Part shown: piece after piece, positions 50,930-60,007 of the stretch
Layout: every line of letters starts with the position of its first letter
Numbering within the stretch: position 1 is the stretch's first letter
Assembly: GCF_030766935.1 (NCBI RefSeq)
Contig: NZ_JASERL010000006.1
Coordinates: 1-64,000, forward strand
Direction of reading: 5' to 3'
Source of the DNA: Streptomyces sp. KL109B
GTDB taxonomy: Bacteria > Actinomycetota > Actinomycetes > Streptomycetales > Streptomycetaceae
DNA length: 64,000 nt
Notes under the pieces: model-generated
Told to the model about the DNA's origin: nothing
Databases searched by the model: none
What the model saw: only the letters and a program-made list of their open reading frames with translations
Position numbers and translations under genes: made by a program

Positions 50930-52620
50930 CCGCCGCGCCTTCCCCCACCCCTGCCCCCGCGCCCACCCCTGCCCCGGCCTGGGACCACGAGTTCGACTTC
51001 GTCGTCGTCGGCAGCGGCGGCGGTGGCATGACCGCCGCGCTGACCGCCGTCGACGCCGGACTGTCCACCGTCGTGGTCGAGAAGGGCGCCATGTACGGAG
51101 GCACCACCGGCATCTCCGGCGGCGGCATCTGGATCCCCAACAACCCCGTGCTGCGCGCCAAGGGCCACGACGACAGCCGCGAGTCCGTCCGCCGCTACCT
51201 CGACCTGCTCACCGAGGGCCGCGTCCCGGCCGCCCGCCTCGACGCCTACGTCGACGAGGGCCCCGCCGCCATGGAACTGCTGTGCCGCAGCAAGTGGATG
51301 CGCTTCACCTGGACCAAGGGCTACTCCGACTACCACCCCGAGTACGAGGGCGGACGCCCCGAGGGCCGCTCGGTCGAGGCCGTCCCCTTCGACACCCGCA
51401 AGCTCCGCGAGGACGAGAAGTACCAGCGGCCCAACAGCCTCAAGGGCCCCCTCGGCCTGTGGGTCACCGGCAAGGACTACCACGACCTGGCGATGGTGAA
51501 GCGGACCTGGCGCGGCCGCTGGGCCTCCGTCGTCGCAGCCTGGCGGGTCTCCTCCAACGTGGTGCGCCGCCGGCACATGTCCACCGGCGGACGCGCCCTG
51601 GTGGCCCGCATGCGCATGGCTCTCAAGGACGCGGACGTACCGCTGTGGCTGCGCACCCCGATGACCTCGCTCGTCACCGACGACGACGGCCGGGTCACCG
51701 GCATCGTCGCCACGCGCGACGGCAAGACCGTACGCGTCGGAGCCCGGCTCGGCGTGCTGCTCGCCGCCGGCGGCTTCGACCACAACCAGCGGATGCGTGA
51801 GCAGTACCTGCCCGACGGCGGAACCCAGGACTACAGCGCGGGCGCGCAGGAGAACGTCGGCGACGGGATCCGCGCCGGGCTCGAACTCGGCGCGGCGGTC
51901 GACTTCATGGACGACGCCTGGTGGATGCCGTCCGTACGCCACCCCAAGGGCGCGACGATCCCCCTCGTGTCCGAGCGCTGCATCCCGCCCTCCGTGATCG
52001 TCTCCGCGCACGGCAAGCGATTCACCAACGAGTCGTCCCCGTACACGAACTTCGTCCACGACCAACTCGCCGGGAAGCACGTCCCGGCCTGGTTCGTGAT
52101 GGACGCCAAGGCCCGCGCCCGCTACCCGTTCGCCCAGGTGCTGCCCGGCATGCCCTTCCCCCGCGGTTTCTACGACGCCGGGATCGTCCACCAGGCCGCC
52201 ACCATCGCCGAGCTGGCCCGCGCCATCGACGTACCGGAGCGCGAACTCGCCGCCACCGTCGAGCGGTTCAACGGCTTCGCCCGCACCGGAAAGGACGCCG
52301 ACTTCGGCCGCGGCGACAGCGCCTACGACCGCTACTACGGCGACCCCACCCTGCCCAACCCGAACCTCGACGTCATCGACAAGGCCCCCTTCTACGCCGT
52401 CCGCCTCGACGTCGGAGACCTCGGCACGAAGGGCGGCCTTGTCTGCGACGAGCACGGCCGGGTGCTGCGCGAGGACGGCGGCCCCATCGACGGCCTGTAC
52501 GCGACCGGCAACACGTCCGCGTCCGTCATGGCCAACGAGTACGCGGGCCCCGGAGCCACCATCGGCCCGTCCATGGTCTTCGGCTACATCGCCGCACGGC
52601 ACGCCGGTGCCGCCCGGTGA
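50926..52620 (+). CDS. kstD: 3-Ketosteroid delta-1-dehydrogenase
   Basis: A 564-residue flavoenzyme. After a PAPTPAPAP repeat, FDFVVVGSGGGGMTAALTA is the FAD loop, with EKGAMYGGTTGISGGGIWIP after it. The C-terminal YATGNTSASVMANEYAGPGATIGPSM carries the catalytic tyrosine-glycine pair of KstD (YxGPGxTIG). Length matches Rhodococcus/Mtb KstD (about 510-565). It desaturates C1-C2 of 3-ketosteroids, committing the A ring to opening. Starts by a 4-bp overlap with hsaD. Confidence 0.9.
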   Translation: MTAAPSPTPAPAPTPAPAWDHEFDFVVVGSGGGGMTAALTAVDAGLSTVVVEKGAMYGGTTGISGGGIWIPNNPVLRAKGHDDSRESVRRYLDLLTEGRVPAARLDAYVDEGPAAMELLCRSKWMRFTWTKGYSDYHPEYEGGRPEGRSVEAVPFDTRKLREDEKYQRPNSLKGPLGLWVTGKDYHDLAMVKRTWRGRWASVVAAWRVSSNVVRRRHMSTGGRALVARMRMALKDADVPLWLRTPMTSLVTDDDGRVTGIVATRDGKTVRVGARLGVLLAAGGFDHNQRMREQYLPDGGTQDYSAGAQENVGDGIRAGLELGAAVDFMDDAWWMPSVRHPKGATIPLVSERCIPPSVIVSAHGKRFTNESSPYTNFVHDQLAGKHVPAWFVMDAKARARYPFAQVLPGMPFPRGFYDAGIVHQAATIAELARAIDVPERELAATVERFNGFARTGKDADFGRGDSAYDRYYGDPTLPNPNLDVIDKAPFYAVRLDVGDLGTKGGLVCDEHGRVLREDGGPIDGLYATGNTSASVMANEYAGPGATIGPSMVFGYIAARHAGAAR

Positions 52621-53657
52621 GCGGCACCCGCCTCTCGGTCCGGGTCGTCGAAGTGGTCCGCGAGACCGCCGACGCGCACTCGCTCGTCCTCGAACCCGTC
52701 GACGCGCCCAAGGAGCGACTCGGCTACCGGCCGGGCCAGTTCCTCACCGTCCGCGTGCCCACGGAGCGCGCCGGGGGAGCCGCCCGCTGCTACTCGCTGT
52801 GCAGCTCCCCGCACCGCGACGACAAGTTGAAGATCACCGTGAAGCGCACGGCGAACGGCTACGGCTCCAACTGGATCTGCGACCACGTCGTCGAGGGTGA
52901 CACCCTCGAAGTCCTGCGCCCGGCGGGGACGTTCACCCCCGACACACTCGACACGGACGTCCTCCTCCTCGCGGCGGGCAGCGGCATCACGCCGGTGATG
53001 TCGATCCTGAAGTCCTGCCTGCACGCGGGCACCGGAAACGTCGCCCTCGTCTACGCCAACCGCGACGAGCACTCGGTCATCTTCCGCAGCGAACTCGTCG
53101 CGCTCGCCAAGGAGTTCGGCGACCGGCTCACCGTGCTGCACTGGCTGGAGTCGGTGCGGGGACTGCCCACCGCGCCCGCCCTGCGCGCCCTCGCCGGTCC
53201 GTACGCCGGACGGCAGACGTTCGTGTGCGGACCCGGCCCCTTCATGGCACTGGCCACCACCGCCCTCGCCGACATGGGTGTGCCGGAGGACCGGGTGCGC
53301 GTCGAGCGGTTCACCTCGCTGACCGGGGACCCCTTCGCCGTCGTCCCGGAGACACTCTCGGAGGACGAGGCGCCGGGGCGGGTGGCCGAGGTCGAGGTGG
53401 CGCTCGACGGAGACACCAAAACGCTCGCGTGGCCGGGCGACCGCAAGCTCCTCGACGTACTCCTCGCCGGCGGACTCGACGCCCCGTACTCCTGCCGCGA
53501 GGGCAACTGCAGCGCCTGCACCTGTCTGCTCGTCGAGGGCGAGGTGTCGATGGAACGCAACGAGGTGCTCGAAGCGCGCGACGTCGCCGACGGATACGTA
53601 CTGGCCTGCCAGGCGCTCCCGATCAGCGAGCGCATCAGGATCACTTACGACGGATGA
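52617..53657 (+). CDS. kshB: 3-Ketosteroid 9-alpha-hydroxylase reductase component (KshB)
   Basis: A 346-residue ferredoxin-NADH reductase. FAD site RCYSLCSSPHRDD, NAD site LLLAAGSGITPVMSI and FVCGPGPFMA, and a C-terminal plant-type 2Fe-2S domain with CREGNCSACTC and a later Cys (YVLACQAL). Order FAD-NAD-Fe2S is that of KshB/PaaE-like reductases. GTG start overlaps kstD by 4 bp. KshA, the Rieske oxygenase it serves, is not in the window. Confidence 0.87.
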   Translation: MSGTRLSVRVVEVVRETADAHSLVLEPVDAPKERLGYRPGQFLTVRVPTERAGGAARCYSLCSSPHRDDKLKITVKRTANGYGSNWICDHVVEGDTLEVLRPAGTFTPDTLDTDVLLLAAGSGITPVMSILKSCLHAGTGNVALVYANRDEHSVIFRSELVALAKEFGDRLTVLHWLESVRGLPTAPALRALAGPYAGRQTFVCGPGPFMALATTALADMGVPEDRVRVERFTSLTGDPFAVVPETLSEDEAPGRVAEVEVALDGDTKTLAWPGDRKLLDVLLAGGLDAPYSCREGNCSACTCLLVEGEVSMERNEVLEARDVADGYVLACQALPISERIRITYDG

Positions 53658-54622
53658 GGTTCGAACCCGTGACCACCGCGACCACCGCGACCACCGCGAC
53701 CACCGTGACTACCGCGCCGAAGGCGACCGCCGCCATCGTCGGCTCCGGGAACATCGGAACCGACCTGATGTACAAACTGCTCCGGTCCGAGACGATCGAG
53801 CCACGCTGGATGATCGGCGTCGACGAACAGAGCCCGGGTCTCAAGCGCGCCGCCGAGGAGGGCCTGGTGGCGAGCGCCGACGGCGTCGACCCCCTCCTCG
53901 CCGAGGACGTCCGGCCCGACCTCGTCTTCGAGGCGACCTCGGCCCACGTGCACCGCGCCAACGCCCCCAAGTACGCCGAACTCGGCATCCAGGCCATCGA
54001 CTTGACGCCCGCCGCCCTCGGCCCGGCCGTCGTCCCCGCCGTCAACCTCGGCGCCCACCTGGACGCCCCCAACGTCAGCCTGATCACCTGCGGCGGACAG
54101 GCCACCATCCCGATGGTGCACGCCGTCTCCCGCGTCACCGAGGTCGCGTACGCCGAGATCGTGGCCAGCGTCGCCTCGCCCTCGGCAGGGCCCGGAACCC
54201 GCGCCAACATCGACGAGTTCACCCTCGCCACGGGCCGCGGCATCGAGACCATCGGCGGCGCCGCGCGCGGCAAGGCCATCATCATCCTCAACCCGGCCGA
54301 GCCACCCATGCTGATGCAGGACACCGTCTTCTGCGCCGTCCCCGCCGACGCCGACCGCGCGGCCATCACCGCGTCCGTCCATGACGTGGTGTCCCAGGTC
54401 GCCTCGTACGTGCCCGGCTACCGGCTGCGCGCCGAGCCGCAGTTCGACGACCCGGACACCGTCAGCGGCGGCCTCGCCCGGGTCGCGATCTTCCTGGAGG
54501 TCGAGGGCGCGGGCGACTTCCTGCCGCCGTACTCCGGGAACCTCGACATCATGACCGCCGCCGCCACCAAGGTCGGCGAGGGCTTCGCCCGGCGGATCAC
54601 CGCCCGGCGCGCCGCGGCCTGA
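53654..54622 (+). CDS. hsaG: Acylating acetaldehyde/propanal dehydrogenase (HsaG)
   Basis: A 322-residue DmpF-type enzyme: AAIVGSGNIGTDLMYKLLRS (NAD loop), MIGVDEQSPGLKRA, and catalytic C146 in SLITCGGQATIPMVHAVS. It turns propanal from the aldolase step into propionyl-CoA. N-terminal TTATTATTAT is encoded by a 9-bp repeat. Starts in an ATGA overlap with kshB; GTG 53669 is a possible start. HsaG and HsaF form a channelled complex. Confidence 0.9.
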   Translation: MRFEPVTTATTATTATTVTTAPKATAAIVGSGNIGTDLMYKLLRSETIEPRWMIGVDEQSPGLKRAAEEGLVASADGVDPLLAEDVRPDLVFEATSAHVHRANAPKYAELGIQAIDLTPAALGPAVVPAVNLGAHLDAPNVSLITCGGQATIPMVHAVSRVTEVAYAEIVASVASPSAGPGTRANIDEFTLATGRGIETIGGAARGKAIIILNPAEPPMLMQDTVFCAVPADADRAAITASVHDVVSQVASYVPGYRLRAEPQFDDPDTVSGGLARVAIFLEVEGAGDFLPPYSGNLDIMTAAATKVGEGFARRITARRAAA

Positions 54623-54654
54623 CCCACCCCTCCACGACCAAGGAGTCCCCCGTC

Positions 54655-55719
54655 ATGCCCTTCAGCGCAGACCTCGACATCCGCGTCACCGACTCCTCGC
54701 TACGGGACGGCTCGCACGCCAAGCAGCACCAGTTCACCGTGGCGGAGGTGCGGTCCGTCGTCGGCGCGCTCGACGACGCCGGGGTCCCCGTCATCGAGGT
54801 CGCCCACGGCGACGGCCTCGGCGGATCCTCGTTCAACTACGGGTTCAGCCACACCCCGGAGCAGGAACTCATCAAGGAGGCGGTGCGGACCGCACGGCGG
54901 GCGCGGATCGCGTTCCTGATGCTGCCGGGGCTGGGCATCCAGGACGACATTCGCGAGGCCGCCGACAACGGCGCCGCGATCTGCCGCATCGCCACCCACT
55001 GCACCGAGGCCGACATCGCCGCTCAGCACTTCGGTCTGGCCCGCGAACTCGGCCTGGAAACCGTCGGGTTCCTGATGATGGCGCACAGCAGTCCGCCCGA
55101 GGCCCTCGCCCGGCAGGCCCGGATCATGGCCGACGCGGGCTGCCAGTGCGTGTACGTCGTGGACTCGGCGGGCGCGCTGATTCTCGAAGGCGTCGGGGAC
55201 CGCGTCGCCGCGCTCGTCGCCGAACTCGGCGAGGACGCCCAGGTCGGCTTCCACGGGCACGAGAACCTGGGGATCGGCGTCGCCAACTCCGTCGCCGCCG
55301 TACGGGCCGGTGCCTTGCAGATCGACGGGTCCGTGCGCCGGTTCGGGGCCGGGGCGGGCAACACCCCCGTCGAGGCGTTCGCGGCCGTCGCCGAGAAGCT
55401 CGGCGTCCGTACCGGCATCGACATCACGAAGATCATCGACGCCGCCGAGGACGTCGTCCTGCCCGTCATGGGCGGCGACCGGCTGCTCGACCGGATGTCG
55501 TTGACCATGGGTTACGCGGGCGTCTACTCCAGCTTCCTCGCGCACGCGGGTCGGCAGGCCGCCAAGTACGGGGTCTCCGGCACCGAACTCCTCCTGGAGG
55601 CCGGACGGCGGGGGCTCGTCGGCGGCCAGGAGGACCAACTCATCGAGATCGCCGCCGGGCTCGCACAGAGGGCGCGTACGGCGAAGGACACGAACGGGCC
55701 GCTGCCCGTGGGGAAGTGA
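54655..55719 (+). CDS. hsaF: 4-Hydroxy-2-oxohexanoate/-valerate aldolase (HsaF)
   Basis: A 354-residue DmpG-like class II aldolase. TDSSLRDGSHAKQHQF gives the metal-binding RDGxH, and VGFHGHENLGIGVANS the HxH. The C-terminal communication domain contacts the dehydrogenase (hsaG), encoded just upstream with a 32-bp gap. It splits 4-hydroxy-2-oxohexanoate to pyruvate and propanal. AAGGAG upstream. Confidence 0.92.
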   Translation: MPFSADLDIRVTDSSLRDGSHAKQHQFTVAEVRSVVGALDDAGVPVIEVAHGDGLGGSSFNYGFSHTPEQELIKEAVRTARRARIAFLMLPGLGIQDDIREAADNGAAICRIATHCTEADIAAQHFGLARELGLETVGFLMMAHSSPPEALARQARIMADAGCQCVYVVDSAGALILEGVGDRVAALVAELGEDAQVGFHGHENLGIGVANSVAAVRAGALQIDGSVRRFGAGAGNTPVEAFAAVAEKLGVRTGIDITKIIDAAEDVVLPVMGGDRLLDRMSLTMGYAGVYSSFLAHAGRQAAKYGVSGTELLLEAGRRGLVGGQEDQLIEIAAGLAQRARTAKDTNGPLPVGK

Positions 55720-56912
55720 GCACAGCCATGCCCAATCCGGTACTCGACGCCGTCGTCGAACGCGCGGAGGAGATCCGCGCCCTGGGACCCGCCAACGAAT
55801 CGCTCGGCCGGCTCGACGACCAGACGGCCAAGGTGCTGCGGGAGACCGGGGCGATCCGGATGCTCCAGCCGAAGAAGTACGGCGGACTCGAACTGCATCC
55901 AAGGGAGTTCGCCGAGACCGTCATGGAGATCGCCGCCTGCGACGGCTCGACCGGGTGGGTCACCGGGGTCGTCGGCGTCCACCCGTGGGAGATGGCGATG
56001 GCCGACCCTCGGGTGCAGGAGGAGATCTGGGGCGAGGACCCCGACACCTGGATCGCCTCCCCGTACGCGCCGATGGGTCTGCTGCGGCCCGTCGACGGCG
56101 GCCATGTCTTCAACGGCCACTGGCAGTTCTCCTCCGGCACCGACCACTGCGACTGGATCTTCCTCGGCGCCTTCCTCGCCGACGAGAGCGGCGAGCGGCT
56201 GAACCCGCCGCGGTCCGTGCATGTGATCCTGCCGCGCTCCGACTACGAGATCGTCGACGACTCCTGGGACGTCGTCGGCCTGCGCGGCACCGGCAGCAAG
56301 GACGTCGTCGTCAAGGACGCCTTCGTACCCGCCCACCGGGTCATCGAGTACGCGAAGGTGGTCGACGGCAGCCTCGCCGAGGAGGCCGGACTCACCAACC
56401 CGACGTACCGGCTGCCGTTCTCGGCCGCCTTCCCCCTCGGCATCACCGCCTCCGTCATCGGCATCTGCGAGGGCGCTCTCGCCCACCACCTCGCGTACCA
56501 GCGCGACCGGGTCCAGATCACCGGCACCGCCGTCCGCGACGACCCGTACGTGCTGTACGCGGTCAGTGAGGCCGCCGCCGAGATCGCCGCGTCCCGCGCC
56601 GCCCTGCTGGACAACATCAGCGGCCTGTACGACAAGGTCGCGGCCGGCGAGCGGATCGACTTCGACCGGCGGGCCGTCGGCCGCCGCACCCAGGCCCGCG
56701 CCGCCTGGCGGGCCGTCCGCGCCGTCGACGAGATCGTGGCCCGCTCCGGCGGCAACGCCATGCGCATGAACAACCCCATCCAGCGCTTCTGGCGCGACGC
56801 CCACACCGGCCTCGCCCACGCCATCCATGTGACGGGCGCGGTCTTCCACGTCGCGGCGCTGACGCAGATCGGCGTGGAGCCGCCGCAGGGCCCGATGCGC
56901 TCGATGATCTGA
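55716..56912 (+). CDS. hsaA: HsaA-like flavin-dependent monooxygenase (oxygenase part)
   Basis: A 398-residue acyl-CoA-dehydrogenase-fold group D monooxygenase. LRETGAIRMLQPKKYGGLELHPREFAETVM, DGSTGWVTGVVGVHPWEMA, FNGHWQFSSGTDHCDWI and WDVVGLRGTGSKDVVVKD are HsaA-type motifs, with the end VEPPQGPMRSMI. It hydroxylates 3-HSA to the catechol 3,4-DHSA using reduced flavin from HsaB. GTG start overlapping the hsaF stop (GTGA) is used; ATG 55728 is possible. HsaC follows. Confidence 0.88.
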   Translation: MSTAMPNPVLDAVVERAEEIRALGPANESLGRLDDQTAKVLRETGAIRMLQPKKYGGLELHPREFAETVMEIAACDGSTGWVTGVVGVHPWEMAMADPRVQEEIWGEDPDTWIASPYAPMGLLRPVDGGHVFNGHWQFSSGTDHCDWIFLGAFLADESGERLNPPRSVHVILPRSDYEIVDDSWDVVGLRGTGSKDVVVKDAFVPAHRVIEYAKVVDGSLAEEAGLTNPTYRLPFSAAFPLGITASVIGICEGALAHHLAYQRDRVQITGTAVRDDPYVLYAVSEAAAEIAASRAALLDNISGLYDKVAAGERIDFDRRAVGRRTQARAAWRAVRAVDEIVARSGGNAMRMNNPIQRFWRDAHTGLAHAIHVTGAVFHVAALTQIGVEPPQGPMRSMI

Positions 56913-56964
56913 TCCCGGCCCCGGCTCCGGCTGGACCACAACAGGAATGAGTGGGAGGAGACAC

Positions 56965-57894
56965 ATGACGCACATCCGAGGACTCGGATACCTCCGGGTC
57001 CGCACCCGCGACGTCGCCCGCTGGCGCCAACTCGCCGTGGACGCGCTCGGGTTCGCCGAGGGGGCCGGGCCCGACCCGGACGGCCTCTACCTCAGGATGG
57101 ACGAGCGCGAGGCCCGGCTCGTCGTCCTCCCCGGTGACACCGACCGCGCGGAGGCCGTCGGCTGGGAGGTGCGCGACCAGTTCGCGCTGGCCGAGGTCGC
57201 CCGCGCCGTCGAGGCGTCCGGCACGGCGGTCAAGGAGCTGACGTGGCAGGAGGCGGACGCCCTGCGGGTGGAGGGTGCCATCGCCTTCGAGGACCCGGCG
57301 GGCGTCCGCGTCGAGGTGTTCTTCGGGCCCGTCCTCGACCACAGCCCCGTCCTCACCGGGCTCGGCCAGCGCTTCGTCACAGGCGCCCAGGGCATGGGCC
57401 ACGTCGTCCTGCCGACGACCCGCATGGACGAGACGGTCGCCTTCTACACGGAGGTCCTCGGCTTTCTGCCGCGCGGCGCCGTCAAGTTGAGCGTCCAGAC
57501 GCCGGACGCCCCGCCGCGCCGCGTCCGCTTCATGGGGGTCAACCAGCGCCACCACAGCCTCGCCCTGTGCCCGGCGCCGCACGGCGAGGCCCCCGGCATG
57601 GTGCACCTCATGGTCGAGGTCGACACCCTGGACGCGGTCGGCCGCGCCCTCGACAACGTCGGCCGCCTCGGCTTCCCGCTGTCTTCCACGCTCGGCCGGC
57701 ACACCAACGACAAGATGGTCTCCTTCTACGTACGGGCGCCGGGCGGTTGGGACCTGGAGTACGGCACCGACGGCATGCTCGTCGACGAGGCCCACTACAC
57801 CGCCGAGGAGATCACCGCCGACAGCTACTGGGGCCACGACTGGTCGGGCTCCGAACCGCTCGCCGCGTTCGCCGCGCCGCCCGAGACATCATGA
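56965..57894 (+). CDS. hsaC: HsaC-like extradiol dioxygenase
   Basis: A 309-residue type I extradiol (vicinal oxygen chelate) enzyme. Iron ligands H146 (GMGHVVLP), H214 (MVHLMVEVD) and E265 (WDLEYGTDG) are all present; MVSFYVRAPGGWDLEYG is the family signature. Cleaves the 3,4-DHSA catechol ring to 4,9-DSHA for HsaD. GGGAGGAG 6 bp before ATG. Position after hsaA and length (Mtb HsaC 300) support the call. Confidence 0.92.
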   Translation: MTHIRGLGYLRVRTRDVARWRQLAVDALGFAEGAGPDPDGLYLRMDEREARLVVLPGDTDRAEAVGWEVRDQFALAEVARAVEASGTAVKELTWQEADALRVEGAIAFEDPAGVRVEVFFGPVLDHSPVLTGLGQRFVTGAQGMGHVVLPTTRMDETVAFYTEVLGFLPRGAVKLSVQTPDAPPRRVRFMGVNQRHHSLALCPAPHGEAPGMVHLMVEVDTLDAVGRALDNVGRLGFPLSSTLGRHTNDKMVSFYVRAPGGWDLEYGTDGMLVDEAHYTAEEITADSYWGHDWSGSEPLAAFAAPPETS

Positions 57895-57951
57895 CTCCGG
57901 CCACGACGCCGGTCACCGACGGAGGCGGGCCGCCGCCATGAAGGGCAGCGC

Positions 57952-58707
57952 ATGAACCGTTTCGAAGGCACCGCCGTCCTGCTCACCGGCGCCGCCTCCG
58001 GCATCGGCCGCGCCACCGCGCTGCGGCTCGCCTCGGAGGGCGCCGCCGTGTTCGCCGTCGACCTGTCCGCGGACGGCCTGCGGGAGACCGCCGACCGCCT
58101 CCCGCCGGGCAGCGCGGGGCGGATCCGCACCCACGCCGCCGACGTGTCCGACGAGGGCGCCGTCGTGGCCGCCGTGGCGCGCGCCGCCGAGGAGTTGGGC
58201 GGCATCGACGTCCTGGTCAATGTGGCGGGCGTGCACCGCACCACACCCATCGACCGGCTCACCGTCGACGACCTGCGGTATCTGTTCTCGGTCAACGTCG
58301 TCGGCACGGCGGTGTGCTGCCGCGAGGCGCTGCGCCACCTGCCCGACGGCAGCGGCGTGATCGTCAATGTGGCCTCGTCGTCCGCGACGCACGGGAACCC
58401 GTTCATGAGCGCCTACTCGGCCACCAAGGGGGCGGTGCTGGCGTTCTCGCTGTCCCTGGCGGCCGAGGTGGCGCACCGCCGCGTCCGGGTCGTGCCGGTG
58501 TCGCCGGGCACCGTCGCCACGCCGCTGACCGCCCGGCCCGACATGCTCCCCGCGGACCTCGACACCAGCTACTACCGGCGCATCCGCGCGCCGTTCGGAG
58601 CGGGCGACCCGGAACAACTCGCGGGCGTCATCGCCTTCGCCGCGTCCCCGGACGCCGGTTACCTCACGGGCGCGGAGATCCGGGCCGACGGCGGCTCCCA
58701 CATCTGA
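57952..58707 (+). CDS. SDR in the steroid cluster
   Basis: A 251-residue classical SDR: VLLTGAASGIGRATALRL, VFAVDLSADGL, VLVNVAGVHRTTP (NNAG is NVAG), VNVASSSATHG and YSATKGAVLAF for the catalytic Ser/Tyr/Lys. It ends the hsa operon and probably oxidises a hydroxysteroid or side-chain intermediate (17-beta-HSD-like role is inference). Followed by an intergenic region with two operators. Confidence 0.87.
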   Translation: MNRFEGTAVLLTGAASGIGRATALRLASEGAAVFAVDLSADGLRETADRLPPGSAGRIRTHAADVSDEGAVVAAVARAAEELGGIDVLVNVAGVHRTTPIDRLTVDDLRYLFSVNVVGTAVCCREALRHLPDGSGVIVNVASSSATHGNPFMSAYSATKGAVLAFSLSLAAEVAHRRVRVVPVSPGTVATPLTARPDMLPADLDTSYYRRIRAPFGAGDPEQLAGVIAFAASPDAGYLTGAEIRADGGSHI

Positions 58708-58722
58708 CGGTCCCCCGCCGCT

Positions 58723-58737
58723 CTCCACTGAGTGGGA
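58723..58737. promoter_or_regulatory. Recurrent palindrome before thiolase operon
   Basis: CTCCACTGAGTGGGA, a variant of the TCCCG-N5-YGGGA family, with CCACT-G-AGTGG as a perfect internal palindrome. Confidence 0.55.
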
Positions 58738-58751
58738 CGCTCTCTTGCTTT

Positions 58752-58769
58752 CTTTCAGAATGAATTCTA
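58752..58769. promoter_or_regulatory. Inverted copy of the iclR operator motif
   Basis: CTTTCAGAATGAATTCTA; its reverse complement is nearly identical to 48172-48190 upstream of iclR. AGAATGAATTCT is itself palindromic. Confidence 0.7.
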
Positions 58770-58839
58770 GTTCTGTAGGTGTACGCGACCACACCCTCGC
58801 GGCCCGCCCCCACGGGCCGCCTCACACCTACGGAGAACC

Positions 58840-60000
58840 ATGGCCGAGGCAGTCATAGTCGAAGCCGCGCGCACGCCGGTCGGCCGGCGGCGCGGAGTCC
58901 TGTCCGGTCTGCACCCGGCCGAACTCCTCGGCCAGGCGCAGCAGGGCCTGTTGGCGAAGGCGGGCCTCGCGCCCGACGTGGTCGAGCAGGTCGTCGGCGG
59001 CTGCGTCACCCAGGCCGGTGAGCAGTCCAACAACGTGACCCGCAACGCCTGGCTGCACAGCGGTCTCCCGTACTCCACCGCCTGCACCTCGATCGACTGC
59101 GCCTGCGGCTCCTCGCAGCAGGCCGTGCACCTGATCCACGGGCTGATCGCCGCGGGCACCATCGACGTCGGCATCGGCTGCGGCGTGGAGTCGATGAGCC
59201 GGGTCTTCCTCGGCCGGGCGCAGACCCCGGACACCGGAACGCCCGTGCCCGCGGACTGGTCGCTCGACATGCCGGACCAGTTCACCGCCGCCGAGCGCAT
59301 CGCCCGCAAGCGCGGCATCACCCGCGCCGACGCCGACGCCCTCGGGCTCGCCTCGCAGAAGAAGGCCGCCCGCGCCTGGGCCGAAGGCCGGTTCGCGGGT
59401 CAGGTCCTCGACATCGACGCCCCGGTGATGGGGGCGGAGGGCCCGACCGGTGAACGTACCGTCGTCTCCCGGGACCAGGGACTGCGGGACACCACCGCCG
59501 AAGGGCTCGCGGGGCTCAAGCCCGTCGTCCCCGACGGCATCCACACCGCCGGCAACTCCTCCCAGATCAGCGACGGCGCCGCCGCCGTCCTGCTGATGGG
59601 CAAGGAGCGCGCCGAAAGCCTCGGACTGCGCGGCCGCGCCCGCGTCGTCGCCTCCACCATGGTCGGCTCCGACCCCTACTACCACCTCGACGGCCCCGTC
59701 GAAGCGACCCGCGAGGTCCTCGACAAGGCCGGGATGACCCTCGACGACATCGACCTCGTCGAGATCAACGAGGCCTTCGCCTCTGTGGTGTTGTCGTGGG
59801 CGCAGGTCCACAAGGCCGACATGGACAAGGTCAACGTCAACGGCGGTGCCATCGCCCTCGGCCACGCCGTCGGCTCCACCGGCGCCCGGCTGATCACCCA
59901 GGCGCTGTACGAGATGGAGCGCGCCGACAAGTCCACCGCGCTGATCACCATGTGCGCCGGAGGCGCGCACTCGACGGCGACCATCATCGAACGGATCTGA
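58840..60000 (+). CDS. Thiolase (FadA5/FadA6-like)
   Basis: A 386-residue acetyl-CoA C-acyltransferase. Nucleophile C89 in SIDCACGSSQQA, histidine in NGGAIALGHAVGSTGARL and second Cys in TMCAGGAHST. It removes acetyl- or propionyl-CoA from steroid side-chain or ring-derived acyl-CoAs. It starts the second operon (thiolase, FadE, hydratase, thioesterase). GGAGAA upstream of the ATG. FadA5 versus FadA6 role cannot be decided by eye. Confidence 0.87.
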   Translation: MAEAVIVEAARTPVGRRRGVLSGLHPAELLGQAQQGLLAKAGLAPDVVEQVVGGCVTQAGEQSNNVTRNAWLHSGLPYSTACTSIDCACGSSQQAVHLIHGLIAAGTIDVGIGCGVESMSRVFLGRAQTPDTGTPVPADWSLDMPDQFTAAERIARKRGITRADADALGLASQKKAARAWAEGRFAGQVLDIDAPVMGAEGPTGERTVVSRDQGLRDTTAEGLAGLKPVVPDGIHTAGNSSQISDGAAAVLLMGKERAESLGLRGRARVVASTMVGSDPYYHLDGPVEATREVLDKAGMTLDDIDLVEINEAFASVVLSWAQVHKADMDKVNVNGGAIALGHAVGSTGARLITQALYEMERADKSTALITMCAGGAHSTATIIERI

Positions 60001-60007
60001 GAACACC

